Source of the DNA: an uncultured Dorea sp.
GTDB taxonomy: Bacteria; Bacillota; Clostridia; Lachnospirales; Lachnospiraceae
DNA: 29,142 nucleotides
Assembly (NCBI RefSeq): GCF_934294775.1
Contig: NZ_CAKRAH010000032.1
Span: 1-29,142, forward strand
Direction: 5' to 3'
Part shown: positions 1 through 6,059 of the stretch, in pieces
Layout: each line of letters opens with the position of its first letter
How positions within the stretch are numbered: the stretch's first letter is position 1
Position numbers and translations under genes: made by a program
Notes under the pieces: generated by a model
Databases searched by the model: none
What the model saw: only the letters and a program-made list of their open reading frames with translations
Told to the model about the DNA's origin: nothing

Positions 1-23
1 ACGAATACGTATTTTACTGCCAT
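1..23 (-). CDS. pyrG: CTP synthase, N-terminal fragment (cut by window edge)
   Basis: Only the first seven codons and part of the eighth are present, reading MAVKYVF(V) on the minus strand. A strong GGAGGA ribosome site lies at 28-33, five to six bases before the ATG. This start matches the usual beginning of clostridial CTP synthases, which continue with a TGGVVSGLGKG motif that lies outside the window. The enzyme makes CTP from UTP, glutamine and ATP. A possible -10 box (TATAAT on the minus strand, 87-92) lies upstream, without a convincing -35. The identification rests on seven residues, so it is tentative. Confidence 0.45.
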
Positions 24-109
24 AACTTCCTCCTTAAGTCAAAAATGTTGTTACTGTTTATAAAGTGTTCAAAAAAAATACTTAAAGATTATACACCCTT
101 TCCATTAAA

Positions 110-127
110 AAATACAGAGTTTTTTTC
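110..127. repeat. attL core, 18-bp direct repeat
   Basis: This copy is identical to 7954-7971. Read on the minus strand, it encodes the same EKNSVF codons as the end of the UPF0371 gene. Continuing leftward past the repeat, the frame stays open through FNGKGV and stops at TAA (89-91). The left flank therefore keeps the original 3' end of the host gene, which places the core precisely. Confidence 0.85.
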
Positions 128-233
128 TATTATGTCAAAAAACACCTACGATTTTATGAGAGTGATAAAAAAGCCTTAATTTTAAAGGAAAAATCATGGT
201 TGTTAAAATTGAATAGATGATGTAAGGATAGTA

Positions 234-255
234 AAGACCACTTTAAGACCACTTT
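234..255. repeat. Putative integrase arm-type sites, left end
   Basis: Two tandem copies of aagaccacttt (234-244 and 245-255) have an exact 11-bp period, one helical turn. They lie about 110 bp inside the attL core. A matching pair of CCACTTT motifs with the same period and strand lies about 100 bp inside attR. Paired arm sites bound by the N-terminal domain of Tn916/lambda-type integrases have this layout. Function is inferred from position and symmetry. Confidence 0.5.
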
Positions 256-269
256 GAAAATTCACGTGA

Positions 270-307
270 AAAAGTCCCCTGGAAGAAAGGAAATCCCGGG
301 GACTTTT
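270..307 (-). terminator. Hairpin terminator for the DUF6076-like gene
   Basis: AAAAGTCCCC (270-279) is complementary to GGGGACTTTT (298-307), a 10-bp stem with an 18-nt loop. On the minus strand the stem is followed by a T run. It lies 90 bp after the stop of the minus-strand gene that begins at 1299, so it probably ends that transcript before the attachment site. Confidence 0.55.
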
Positions 308-396
308 GCTGATTACAAAAAGTTTTTATTTGTTGATTTCTTACGCTTGAAATCAACAATGATAGGATAACAGAAAAATAATAAGATTACAAGATT

Positions 397-1299
397 TTAA
401 AAAGAATCTTTATTGTCTTCAATCCATTGTTTAAAACCATCTATGTCATTTAGTGATTTAAAATGATCTCTAGCTTTTTCGGCGGACATTCTCCACGGAA
501 TATAGTGATCTTCTTTATAGTTGGGCTTGTTTTTTATATTATAACGAATCCTAGCATGTTGAGTTTTACGAGCTTTGGTATAAAGTACCTTAAAAGGGTC
601 TTTTTTTTCTTTTTCTTCATATCCCACTTGCTTGCATGTCTTTCCCAATCGGAAAATATTATCACAATAAATTTCATCTGAGCGATTAGAGGGGATAAAG
701 TATTTCCCACAATTAGCACATTTTTTTATTAGTATAGATTTTTCTAGTACTTTTTTAAAATCAATAGCAAGTAAAGTATATATGTCGTTGATTTGATAAA
801 CAAAGTCAAATGAATCGGGTTGATCAAAATTTAAATACGCATTTATATTTTGAATCTGAGAAAAAACTGTTTTTATTCTAGGGGTTATTTTGAATGTCTC
901 TACGCACTTTATAAGTTCAAGTTGAAATATGCAAAGCGAGTGAAAAAATAATTTTACATTATTGATTATTTCTGTCGAATTGTCTTGAAGTAATTCCAAT
1001 AACATAGAGTGGTATGTATTCAAAATAAGTGCAATGAGTATTTCGTTATCATTTCCAAATAAATCAGAAAAACAAGAATCTAAATATTCATCTATTAAAT
1101 TTGGAGTTGTAACAATTGGATTTATTACGCCCATTATATTAGAAAGGTCAATGTTGAGAAAATCTCTTATAAATTCTCCGTAATTAACATTTGTTGCGAT
1201 AACATCACCTAGAAAAAAAGTATCTTTAGAGGTAATTCCAATAGAGTAATCTTGCTCCCTTAATGATAAAGCAATGTGTAAATTTTTAATACTGTACAT
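397..1299 (-). CDS. DUF6076-like protein of unknown function with C-terminal Cys cluster
   Basis: The 300-residue protein has a mostly helical N-terminal two thirds and a C-terminal cysteine cluster: C194-x2-C197, C212 and C222, within KCANCGKYFIP and YCDN. This looks like a zinc-binding knuckle followed by a basic, Arg/Lys-rich stretch, suggesting nucleic-acid binding. The pattern resembles proteins annotated as DUF6076 in Firmicutes phages and mobile elements (from memory). No enzymatic motif was seen. An AAAAGGAGA ribosome site precedes the ATG. The gene is clearly more AT-rich than its neighbours, is transcribed against the element's other early genes and has its own terminator. These are features of a cargo gene at an element end. 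Confidence 0.75.
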   Translation of the reverse strand: MYSIKNLHIALSLREQDYSIGITSKDTFFLGDVIATNVNYGEFIRDFLNIDLSNIMGVINPIVTTPNLIDEYLDSCFSDLFGNDNEILIALILNTYHSMLLELLQDNSTEIINNVKLFFHSLCIFQLELIKCVETFKITPRIKTVFSQIQNINAYLNFDQPDSFDFVYQINDIYTLLAIDFKKVLEKSILIKKCANCGKYFIPSNRSDEIYCDNIFRLGKTCKQVGYEEKEKKDPFKVLYTKARKTQHARIRYNIKNKPNYKEDHYIPWRMSAEKARDHFKSLNDIDGFKQWIEDNKDSF

Positions 1300-1454
1300 C
1301 TAAGTTCTCCTTTTGACTTTTGCAATATTGAAAAAAGTTAATTATAGACTGTCGATAATATTATTATAAACTGTCTTGCTATCTTCGTCAAGATACTATA
1401 GGATATAGACAGAAACTAGTTTCAATATAAAAAGTCGATTAGAGGTGAAAAGAA
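1300..1454. promoter_or_regulatory. Divergent control region between cargo gene and xis-rep operon
   Basis: This AT-rich intergenic region separates the minus-strand cargo gene from the plus-strand operon. A candidate plus-strand promoter is TTGCTA (1376-1381), 17 bp, TAGGAT (1399-1404). Its spacer holds a perfect inverted repeat, TATCTT-CGTC-AAGATA (1380-1395), a good operator candidate. ACTGTC also occurs twice (1348-1353 and 1370-1375), 22 bp or two helical turns apart, flanking the palindromic AT tract TAATATTATTA. The regulator is unknown; the excisionase-like protein encoded next door is one candidate. Confidence 0.4.
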
Positions 1455-1652
1455 ATGAATTTATCAACAAAACGTGAACAGAAAGCAGAACTTTTAACGA
1501 TTCAGCAGGCGTGTGAAGTTACATCATTAGGAAAAACTAAAGTGAGAGAATTGGCAGCAGATGCTGGCGCAGTAAGAAAGATAGGTAGAAATTACAGAGT
1601 AAGAAAAGATATTTTGCTCGAATATATTGAAAAGAATTGTAAAGTTGAATAG
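1455..1652 (+). CDS. Excisionase-like helix-turn-helix protein
   Basis: The 65-residue protein consists almost entirely of a MerR-like winged HTH of the excisionase/HTH_17 type. LLTIQQACEVTSLGKTKVRE forms the recognition helices, and the wing region contains RKIGRNYRVRKDILLEYIE. Such proteins bend DNA at attachment sites to drive excision, or act as small early regulators. An AGAGGTG ribosome site precedes the ATG. It is the first gene of the rightward operon and lies 17 bp before the replisome organizer. Excisionase is the likeliest role because an integrase is encoded on the same element, but a purely regulatory role is possible. Confidence 0.7.
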   Translation: MNLSTKREQKAELLTIQQACEVTSLGKTKVRELAADAGAVRKIGRNYRVRKDILLEYIEKNCKVE

Positions 1653-1669
1653 CGGAAAGCGAGTAAGAA

Positions 1670-2614
1670 GTGGCAAAAAGATATTACTGGTTAAAATTAA
1701 AAAATGATTTCTTTACCCAAGCGAGAATGAAGAAGCTTCGCAAACTTCCAAAGGGTGAAACATTATTGATTGTTTACTTAAAAATGCAATTACTTAGCGT
1801 TTCAACCAGTGGGAAAATAGCTTTTCAAGGGTTGGAAGAAACTTTTGCTGAAGAAATTGCATTAACAATTGATGAAGAGCCAGAAGATGTAGAAACAACA
1901 TTGGAATTTTTAGTTAAATATGGACTTGTAGAAGAGGTTTCCTCTAGTGAATATTCTTTGTCAGAGGTCAAAGATTCTATAGGCTCAGAAACGGCATCAG
2001 CAGAACGAATGAGACAGAAAAGAGCTAAGGAACGGGAGCATAGTGAACAATGCTCGCACAATGTGACACAATGTGACGATATATATAGCAACGATGTGAC
2101 GATATATAGAGATAGAGAAGAGATAGAGAAAGATATAGAGCTAGAACTAGAGAAAGATAAGAAACATACACCAAAAGAAAATTACAAAGAAAAGTTTGTT
2201 GCTCCGCAAGAGTGTGAGGTGGAAAGATATTTAGCTGATAGAAATGTGAAATCTTTTACAGCTAAAGAGTTTATCAATTATTATGCTGCTCTAGGTTGGA
2301 AAAATAAGCACGGTACCCCTATTGCTGACTGGAAAGCACTTCTTGATACATGGATTGATAGAAAAGATGAATCTAATCCAGAAGAATCAAGAGAAAAAAC
2401 AAAATTTGATTTTCTGGAATCAGATTTTATACGTGTTTTGGAAGATGCCGGAGCAATTAGTGAAGGTGGAATTGATTACGGAGTATTACGTGAGCATGAT
2501 GGATGGGTAGAAAAAATACAGGAAGCAGAACGCAAAGCAAATGAATCTAACCATCAAGGGACTGGTTGCAGGTATAAGCCAGCAAGCGAACTTAGAAAGG
2601 ACGAATGGCAATAA
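1670..2614 (+). CDS. Phage replisome organizer (replication initiator)
   Basis: The 314-residue protein has a conserved N-terminal domain, about residues 1-115 (KRYYWLKLKNDFFTQ, KLPKGETLLIVYLKM, FLVKYGLVEE). This is characteristic of the phage replisome organizer N-terminal family, a winged-helix domain that binds origin DNA. A charged low-complexity linker follows (about 130-165, rich in Asp/Glu/Lys/Arg). The C-terminal half has a helical region ending in a WQ. The family opens the phage origin and recruits helicase loader or helicase. The start is GTG at 1670 with only a weak purine-rich ribosome site, suggesting coupling to the upstream gene. The DNA encoding the linker contains iteron-like repeats. 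No helicase loader is encoded, so host or helper proteins would be needed. Confidence 0.85.
   Translation: MAKRYYWLKLKNDFFTQARMKKLRKLPKGETLLIVYLKMQLLSVSTSGKIAFQGLEETFAEEIALTIDEEPEDVETTLEFLVKYGLVEEVSSSEYSLSEVKDSIGSETASAERMRQKRAKEREHSEQCSHNVTQCDDIYSNDVTIYRDREEIEKDIELELEKDKKHTPKENYKEKFVAPQECEVERYLADRNVKSFTAKEFINYYAALGWKNKHGTPIADWKALLDTWIDRKDESNPEESREKTKFDFLESDFIRVLEDAGAISEGGIDYGVLREHDGWVEKIQEAERKANESNHQGTGCRYKPASELRKDEWQ
2060..2108 (+). repeat. Iteron-like repeats inside the replisome organizer gene (candidate origin)
   Basis: ATGTGAC occurs three times (2061-2067, 2071-2077, 2094-2100). The longer unit atgtgacgatatata occurs twice with a 23-bp period (2071-2085 and 2094-2108). A strongly A-rich, purine-strand stretch follows to about 2165, which could be an unwinding element. 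Phage initiator genes such as lambda O carry their origin iterons within the gene at the domain linker. Here too the repeats fall in the low-complexity linker. Origin function is inferred. Confidence 0.5.
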
Positions 2615-2886
2615 TGGACAAGTCTACATATAAACGATATTTACAGACAGAACACTGGAAAAAGCTGAGATTTGAAGTTCTAAAGCGTTCCGGCGGTCGG
2701 TGTGAACGATGTGGTTATCGCCCTTGGAAACGGGGAGTATTACAAGTGCATCATTTAAGCTATGACAATGTAGGTCATGAGACAGCAGATGACTTAATAT
2801 GTGTATGTGCTAAGTGCCATATGGAATTGCATGGAATCACCGGGAAGAGATCACCAAAGAATGTACAGAAACATTCTAAAGAATAA
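2605..2886 (+). CDS. HNH endonuclease
   Basis: The 93-residue protein has a complete HNH fold: zinc pair C33-x2-C36, the HH dyad at 49-50 (QVHHLSYDN), and C68-x2-C71 with H72 and H76 (CAKCHMELHG). Phage HNH nucleases of this compact type are often encoded next to cos sites and small terminase genes, where they are needed for DNA cleavage during packaging. The ORF overlaps the end of the replisome organizer by 10 bp. The ATG at 2605 is close to an AAAGG at 2596-2600, and an in-frame ATG at 2614 is an alternative start. No terminase gene follows; a long non-coding stretch with a GC-rich motif does. Confidence 0.88.
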   Translation: MAIMDKSTYKRYLQTEHWKKLRFEVLKRSGGRCERCGYRPWKRGVLQVHHLSYDNVGHETADDLICVCAKCHMELHGITGKRSPKNVQKHSKE

Positions 2887-2902
2887 GTATAAGTATTATA
2901 AG

Positions 2903-3347
2903 AGTAGAGTAAAGAGTATTAAAGTGTAGTATTTAATCTACTGGAATAATAACACAGTGAGATAGTTCGAGACGGTAAAAGAATAGGTGACTTGTAGACA
3001 CACCCCATCACGGTAAAAAAAGAGTAGCCTATTGAGACTGCAAGACGATGAAAAAATGTGTGTGTTGAGTCTATGCCGTCTGAAATACATAAAAAAGAGA
3101 TTGAACATGGCACGTCCGATATAGTGTAAAAAATGGTAAGCTAAACCACACTCGTTAGGAGTAATAAAAAATGTATTGAATCTGCAAGGCTTGATTAATG
3201 GTATAAAAGTGTATGTTGTATACAAAGAAAACAATGTTTTCAGATACCAAAGTGGGTAAAATAGTGCGATTTGAATCGTTGGAAGTATGGGAAATCCCAT
3301 AAAACAGGCACTTGTAGGCAATGAATAACTAAATAAGTAGTTTATTT
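2903..3347 (+). ncRNA. Candidate large structured RNA in the 590-bp gene-free stretch
   Basis: From 2887 to 3481 no credible gene is present, but perfect complementary segments are dense. AGTAGA (2903-2908) pairs with TCTACT (2937-2942), and AGACGG (2970-2975) with CCGTCT (3076-3081). AATAGG (2982-2987) pairs with CCTATT (3028-3033), crossed by CTTGTAG (2991-2997) with CTGCAAG (3038-3044), which would be a pseudoknot. CTGCAAG recurs at 3182-3188 and can pair with CTTGTAG at 3311-3317. Inside it, TGGTAT/ATACCA (3199-3204/3244-3249) encloses two perfect hairpins (3210-3224 and 3227-3241), a three-way junction. Tetraloop hairpins follow at 3266-3279 and 3286-3301, and an AT hairpin at 3331-3347. 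Size, phage setting and complexity recall ROOL or GOLLD RNAs; membership is untested. Confidence 0.5.
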
Positions 3348-3360
3348 CAAGAGTATCTAA

Positions 3361-3414
3361 GGCGGGGCGGGGGTCTAGAGAGAGAGTCCCCCCGGTACAC
3401 AACCTGAGGTGCAC
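3361..3414 (+). other. GC-rich cos-like motif with partial dyad symmetry
   Basis: In an otherwise AT-rich region stands ggcggggcggggg (3361-3373), followed by a TCTAGAGAGAGAG spacer and CCCCCC (3388-3393). It is followed by a hairpin-prone GTACAC...GTGCAC segment (3395-3414, one mismatch). Cohesive-end sites of Gram-positive phages are typically GC-rich G-tracts close to the HNH gene, and this lies 475 bp downstream of the HNH stop. It could be a packaging site recognised by a helper phage, or alternatively the 3' end of the structured RNA. Confidence 0.35.
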
Positions 3415-3481
3415 AAGCAAAGAAAAAATAAAAAAGGAATCGTCCAAGTTAGGGCGATTGAAAGAAAGGAATTTTAAAATT

Positions 3482-4237
3482 ATGGCAAAATTTACATGCG
3501 AAAGCGACTTTTTAAATGAATCTAAGAAACTTTACAACAAATACATTACGGGAGAAAGACAGTTAAAAGCCTTAATTGCTGAAACAAATGCTAACCGTGA
3601 TATTTCACAAGAAGCAAAAACACGAGATACTATGAAAATGCAGGAAGATATTGGCGCAAAACGTGCCGGGATGAAAATTAAAATGGATGAATTGGAAAAA
3701 GAATTTTCAGATTGGGCGTATGATTTTGCTGATTTACAGGGCGTTGGATTGTCTAAAGCTCTTGTGCAGGCTCTTAATTCTGGAATTAATTATAGTGCAA
3801 ATGAACTTCTTTATCTTGCAAAAAATGCGGAAAATGGTCAAGCTGATCTTCGGTTGATTTCTGATTATGCAACAAAGAACGGTTTTGAAATGAATTGTTA
3901 TCGTTCGCCGGAACAGAAAATCAAGGACTTCCATGCCATGAATGAAATCTTTGGAAAATCCGCAGATGATGAGGATTATAAGAATTGGGTTAGACTTCCA
4001 GACAATGAAGTTGATGATTTTGTAAACCGTCGTTTAGACTCTATCTGGATCCGGCCGGAGAACTACACAATTGAAACAATTCCAGAGACAATAGACGAGG
4101 CAGTTGAGCGTGACATTGTTAAAAACAGAAAGAAAAAAGCTGAAAATTGTGATGAAAACGGTGAATTTTTAGAGGGATTCGGTCAAGAAGCTCCGAGGGT
4201 AGATACAGGCTTTTATGAGACAGAAAAAGATGAATAG
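3482..4237 (+). CDS. Unknown phage-type protein
   Basis: I do not recognise this 251-residue protein. It starts MAKFTCESDFLNESKKLYNK, has a long charged helical segment with likely coiled coil (about residues 15-75), then a more globular middle containing NSGINYSANELLYLA. The C-terminal tail is acidic. I chose ATG 3482 because AAAGAAAGG (about 3460-3468) lies a suitable distance upstream; an in-frame TTG at 3458 would place that ribosome site inside the gene. It ends 11 bp before the sigma-like gene, so the two are probably co-transcribed. No membrane segment or signal peptide is seen. Confidence 0.75.
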   Translation: MAKFTCESDFLNESKKLYNKYITGERQLKALIAETNANRDISQEAKTRDTMKMQEDIGAKRAGMKIKMDELEKEFSDWAYDFADLQGVGLSKALVQALNSGINYSANELLYLAKNAENGQADLRLISDYATKNGFEMNCYRSPEQKIKDFHAMNEIFGKSADDEDYKNWVRLPDNEVDDFVNRRLDSIWIRPENYTIETIPETIDEAVERDIVKNRKKKAENCDENGEFLEGFGQEAPRVDTGFYETEKDE

Positions 4238-4248
4238 TAGCAAAGAGA

Positions 4249-5073
4249 ATGAACAAGATGAAGAATTGCAAGTGCAAAGAATTGCAAGTGCCGGAAATAC
4301 AGAGAATGTACAACGATGTGAGAATGTCGAGAGAGTTGAAAGAGCGTGAATTGATAGAAAAGGCAAAGCAGGGCGACAAGTCCGCTCTGCTCGCCTTATA
4401 TGAACAGTATATGCCGTTGTTCAAAAAACTATGCCGTAACAGGGCTAATTATTCTAATGTTTTGGAAACAGATGATTTAATGCAAGAATGCTTCATAGCC
4501 TTAAAACTAGCCGTAAAGCGATATAGTTTTGATGCAGAATCAAGTTTTAAGACATATTTATTTAATTGCATTAAATGGCATCTGTACCGGGTGACAACAC
4601 AGCTTGCATTCGTGCCGGGATATCAATTACAAATGATAATTAAAATCAAGAAATTTCGTGAGGATTATGAAAAGAAGTACGGACATATGCCGGATAACGG
4701 TCTTGTAATGCATGAATTTTATATATCTGGTGACTGTTTGCGTGAACTGGATGTGTTGAAAGATTTAAAAGTTACTTCCTTGGATGTTCCCATTGATGAA
4801 GATGGAGAAAGTACACTTGCGGATTTATTGCCTGGTGTGAACAATCTGGAAGAAAATACGGTTAAAAAGCTGTCAATAACTCAATTTTGGGAACTGCTTA
4901 ATGATATCCTGCTGCCTGCCGAAAGCGAAATTGTCAAATTATTTTATTTGGATGGACAGACAGTATCACAAATTGCAGAACATACAGGAGATACAGAAAA
5001 GCAAGTCCGGCAATTGCAACAGCAAGCATTAAAAAAGCTGAGAATGAGAAAGAAAATTAAAGAAATCATTTAA
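4249..5073 (+). CDS. Sigma-70-like RNA polymerase sigma factor (phage late regulator type)
   Basis: The 274-residue protein has sigma region 2 at about residues 33-115: LIEKAKQGDKSALLALYEQY, then DDLMQECFIALKLAVKRY and KTYLFNCIKWHLYR for -10 recognition and core binding. Region 4 is at about 215-272, with an HTH in ESEIVKLFYLDGQTVSQIAE. Firmicute phages often encode such factors to switch on late genes. ATG 4249 follows the previous stop by 11 bp. An in-frame ATG at 4324 (MSRELKERELIEKAK) starts close to region 2 and may be the true start, because a 16-bp duplication lies between the two. Neither start has a strong ribosome site. Confidence 0.82.
   Translation: MNKMKNCKCKELQVPEIQRMYNDVRMSRELKERELIEKAKQGDKSALLALYEQYMPLFKKLCRNRANYSNVLETDDLMQECFIALKLAVKRYSFDAESSFKTYLFNCIKWHLYRVTTQLAFVPGYQLQMIIKIKKFREDYEKKYGHMPDNGLVMHEFYISGDCLRELDVLKDLKVTSLDVPIDEDGESTLADLLPGVNNLEENTVKKLSITQFWELLNDILLPAESEIVKLFYLDGQTVSQIAEHTGDTEKQVRQLQQQALKKLRMRKKIKEII
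4261..4291 (+). repeat. Tandem 16-bp duplication at the 5' end of the sigma-like gene
   Basis: The 15-base string aagaattgcaagtgc occurs at 4261-4275 and again at 4277-4291, a period of 16 bp. Because 16 is not a multiple of three, the duplication changes the reading frame of anything upstream. This argues that translation may begin downstream at 4324. Confidence 0.7.
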
Positions 5074-5089
5074 AGAAAGAGGTAATAAT

Positions 5090-5560
5090 ATGAGTGATAA
5101 ATGTTATTTTGAAATGAATGAGACAGAAGCAGCAATCAAGAATATTATGAATTCTTTGGAATTTGCAAATTATCAGATTGTAACAGGTAATATTTTTGCA
5201 GTTGGAGCAGTAACAGATCAAGAAAATGTTGATAAAATCAATGATTTGACATCTGAAATTTCAGATTCTTTGTGCAAGGCATTGGATGGAGTGACAGAGA
5301 TTCAAAAAATTATTGATGGATCAGCGACAGAACTTCCAGGAGAAATAAAAGCAGAACGTGCGAAAGGGCATATCTTTATGCATGAGGTTGACTGCGTAGA
5401 TGCAATTTCTCATTTGCAGGGGGCAGCAGTCACCTCTATGGAAAATATCAAGTTTGACGGAGAAGATGCAACAGAAATTATTTTTAAGACAAAGGATGGT
5501 AAAAGCGTTGAACTGATCTATACGATGGAAGCGTTACTTTGTTCGGAGGAGTATGAATAA
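5090..5560 (+). CDS. Unknown small acidic phage protein
   Basis: The 156-residue acidic protein is not recognised. It begins MSDKCYFEMNETEAAIKNIM. The N-terminal half is helical, with alternating hydrophobics (DKINDLTSEISDSLCKAL). A later segment, FDGEDATEIIFKTKDGKSVE, looks like beta strands, and the end is acidic (SEEYE). The AAAGAGGT ribosome site is well placed. It lies 17 bp after the sigma-like gene and its TAA overlaps the ATG of the next gene by one base (TAATG), indicating translational coupling in a shared operon. Confidence 0.7.
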   Translation: MSDKCYFEMNETEAAIKNIMNSLEFANYQIVTGNIFAVGAVTDQENVDKINDLTSEISDSLCKALDGVTEIQKIIDGSATELPGEIKAERAKGHIFMHEVDCVDAISHLQGAAVTSMENIKFDGEDATEIIFKTKDGKSVELIYTMEALLCSEEYE

Positions 5561-5736
5561 TGGCTAAGATAACACCAATGAAAGCGATTCGCTTGAAATG
5601 TCTGGAATGTTGTGCCGGGCAACGGCTAGAGGTTCGGGAATGCGTTCTGAAAACTTGCCCCCTATACGGCTATAGAATGGGACATAGACCGAAAGACGAA
5701 CAATTTAGCACTGAGCAAGATAAAATCGAAAACTAG
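5560..5736 (+). CDS. Cys-rich conserved small phage protein (58 residues)
   Basis: This short gene encodes MAKITPMKAIRLKCLECCAG followed by EVRECVLKTCPLYGYRMGHR. The five cysteines (C14, C17, C18, C28, C33) and the CPLYxYRxG ending match a small protein widespread in Firmicute prophages near late regulators. The spacing suggests a metal-binding knuckle; no enzymatic role is known to me. A GGAGGA ribosome site (5545-5550) precedes the ATG, whose A is also the last base of the upstream stop. A terminator hairpin 49 bp later ends the operon. Confidence 0.8.
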   Translation: MAKITPMKAIRLKCLECCAGQRLEVRECVLKTCPLYGYRMGHRPKDEQFSTEQDKIEN

Positions 5737-5784
5737 CCACCTAGGAGCGTAGTTATTGACGCAGAATTGAAAATAGGACAGTAA

Positions 5785-5814
5785 AAAGGCAGGGAAATTA
5801 TAAACCCTGCCTTT
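5785..5814. terminator. Bidirectional terminator
   Basis: AAAGGCAGGG (5785-5794) pairs with CCCTGCCTTT (5805-5814) across a 10-nt AT loop. Both arms give short T runs on the respective strands. It separates the rightward operon ending at 5736 from the minus-strand RHH gene ending at 5822, and can serve both. Confidence 0.8.
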
Positions 5815-5821
5815 AATACTA

Positions 5822-5968
5822 TCATTTTTTCTTATTTTCGTTGACATAAGATTGCAAAATGATATTGATTAGATTATTTAAACTTCTGCTTTCACGTTCT
5901 GCGATTTGTTCCAGATCGCTTTTCAACGCTTCTGGGATTCTTACAGTTGTTGGAATTGTTTTTCCCAC
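5822..5968 (-). CDS. Ribbon-helix-helix (Arc/CopG-like) transcriptional regulator
   Basis: From GTG 5968 the protein is 48 residues: GKTIPTTVRIPEALKSDLEQ then IAERESRSLNNLINIILQSY. This is a typical RHH fold: a beta strand (TTVRI) for base contacts, and two helices with the SLNNLIN turn. A strong AAAGGGG lies 8 bases before this GTG, so it is preferred to an upstream in-frame ATG at 6019, which would put the ribosome site and promoter inside the gene. RHH dimers bind repeated half-sites, and GAATAC half-sites fill the adjacent region, so it probably represses its own promoter and the divergent one. It is the only obvious repressor on the element. Confidence 0.75.
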   Translation of the reverse strand: MGKTIPTTVRIPEALKSDLEQIAERESRSLNNLINIILQSYVNENKKK

Positions 5969-5990
5969 TAGATCAGCCCCTTTCGAGTTG

Positions 5991-6019
5991 ATTTTAACAT
6001 GAAAGTAATATGAATACAA
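5991..6019 (-). promoter_or_regulatory. Promoter of the RHH regulator gene
   Basis: On the minus strand, TTGTAT (6014-6019), a 17-bp spacer and TAAAAT (5991-5996) form a plausible sigma-A promoter. The -35 box lies inside the palindrome at 6007-6032, so bound RHH protein would block it. The leader before the ribosome site would be very short. Confidence 0.5.
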
Positions 6020-6032
6020 TAGTATTCATATT
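6007..6032. promoter_or_regulatory. Palindromic operator
   Basis: AATATGAATAC (6007-6017) and GTATTCATATT (6022-6032) are perfect 11-bp arms around AATA. The half-site TGAATAC recurs downstream as direct repeats. It overlaps the -35 box of the minus-strand promoter and touches the -35 of the plus-strand promoter, ideal for divergent repression by the RHH protein. Confidence 0.7.
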
Positions 6033-6059
6033 GACATCACAATATAATGATGTTAGAAT
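6031..6059 (+). promoter_or_regulatory. Strong rightward promoter driving the small ORFs and integrase
   Basis: The consensus -35 TTGACA (6031-6036), exact 17-bp spacing and TAGAAT (6054-6059) make this a very good sigma-A promoter. Its spacer contains CATCA-N8-TGATG (6035-6052), extendable to a 6-bp inverted repeat ACATCA/TGATGT. It probably transcribes the genes from 6106 to the terminator at 7780-7808, including the integrase. Confidence 0.75.

Noticed and set aside
463..719. Short open frames on both strands within the 397-1299 gene
   Set aside because: They overlap the Cys-cluster coding region of a convincing gene and contain homopolymer runs (Phe or Lys) typical of shadow frames.
2061..2108. 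CRISPR-like repeats
   Set aside because: Only two or three short copies with an 8-bp intervening sequence inside a coding gene; no spacer array or cas gene is present.
3361..3414. Reading the G-tract and C-tract as a simple intrinsic terminator
   Set aside because: The stem is interrupted by a T-T mismatch and no T run follows, so termination is not the best explanation.
2938..3447. A 169-codon open frame on the minus strand across the non-coding stretch
   Set aside because: Its product is dominated by Phe, Leu, Ser, Tyr and Cys, as expected from the complement of a purine-rich strand. It lacks a ribosome site and family motifs, and the region is better explained by paired segments of a plus-strand RNA.
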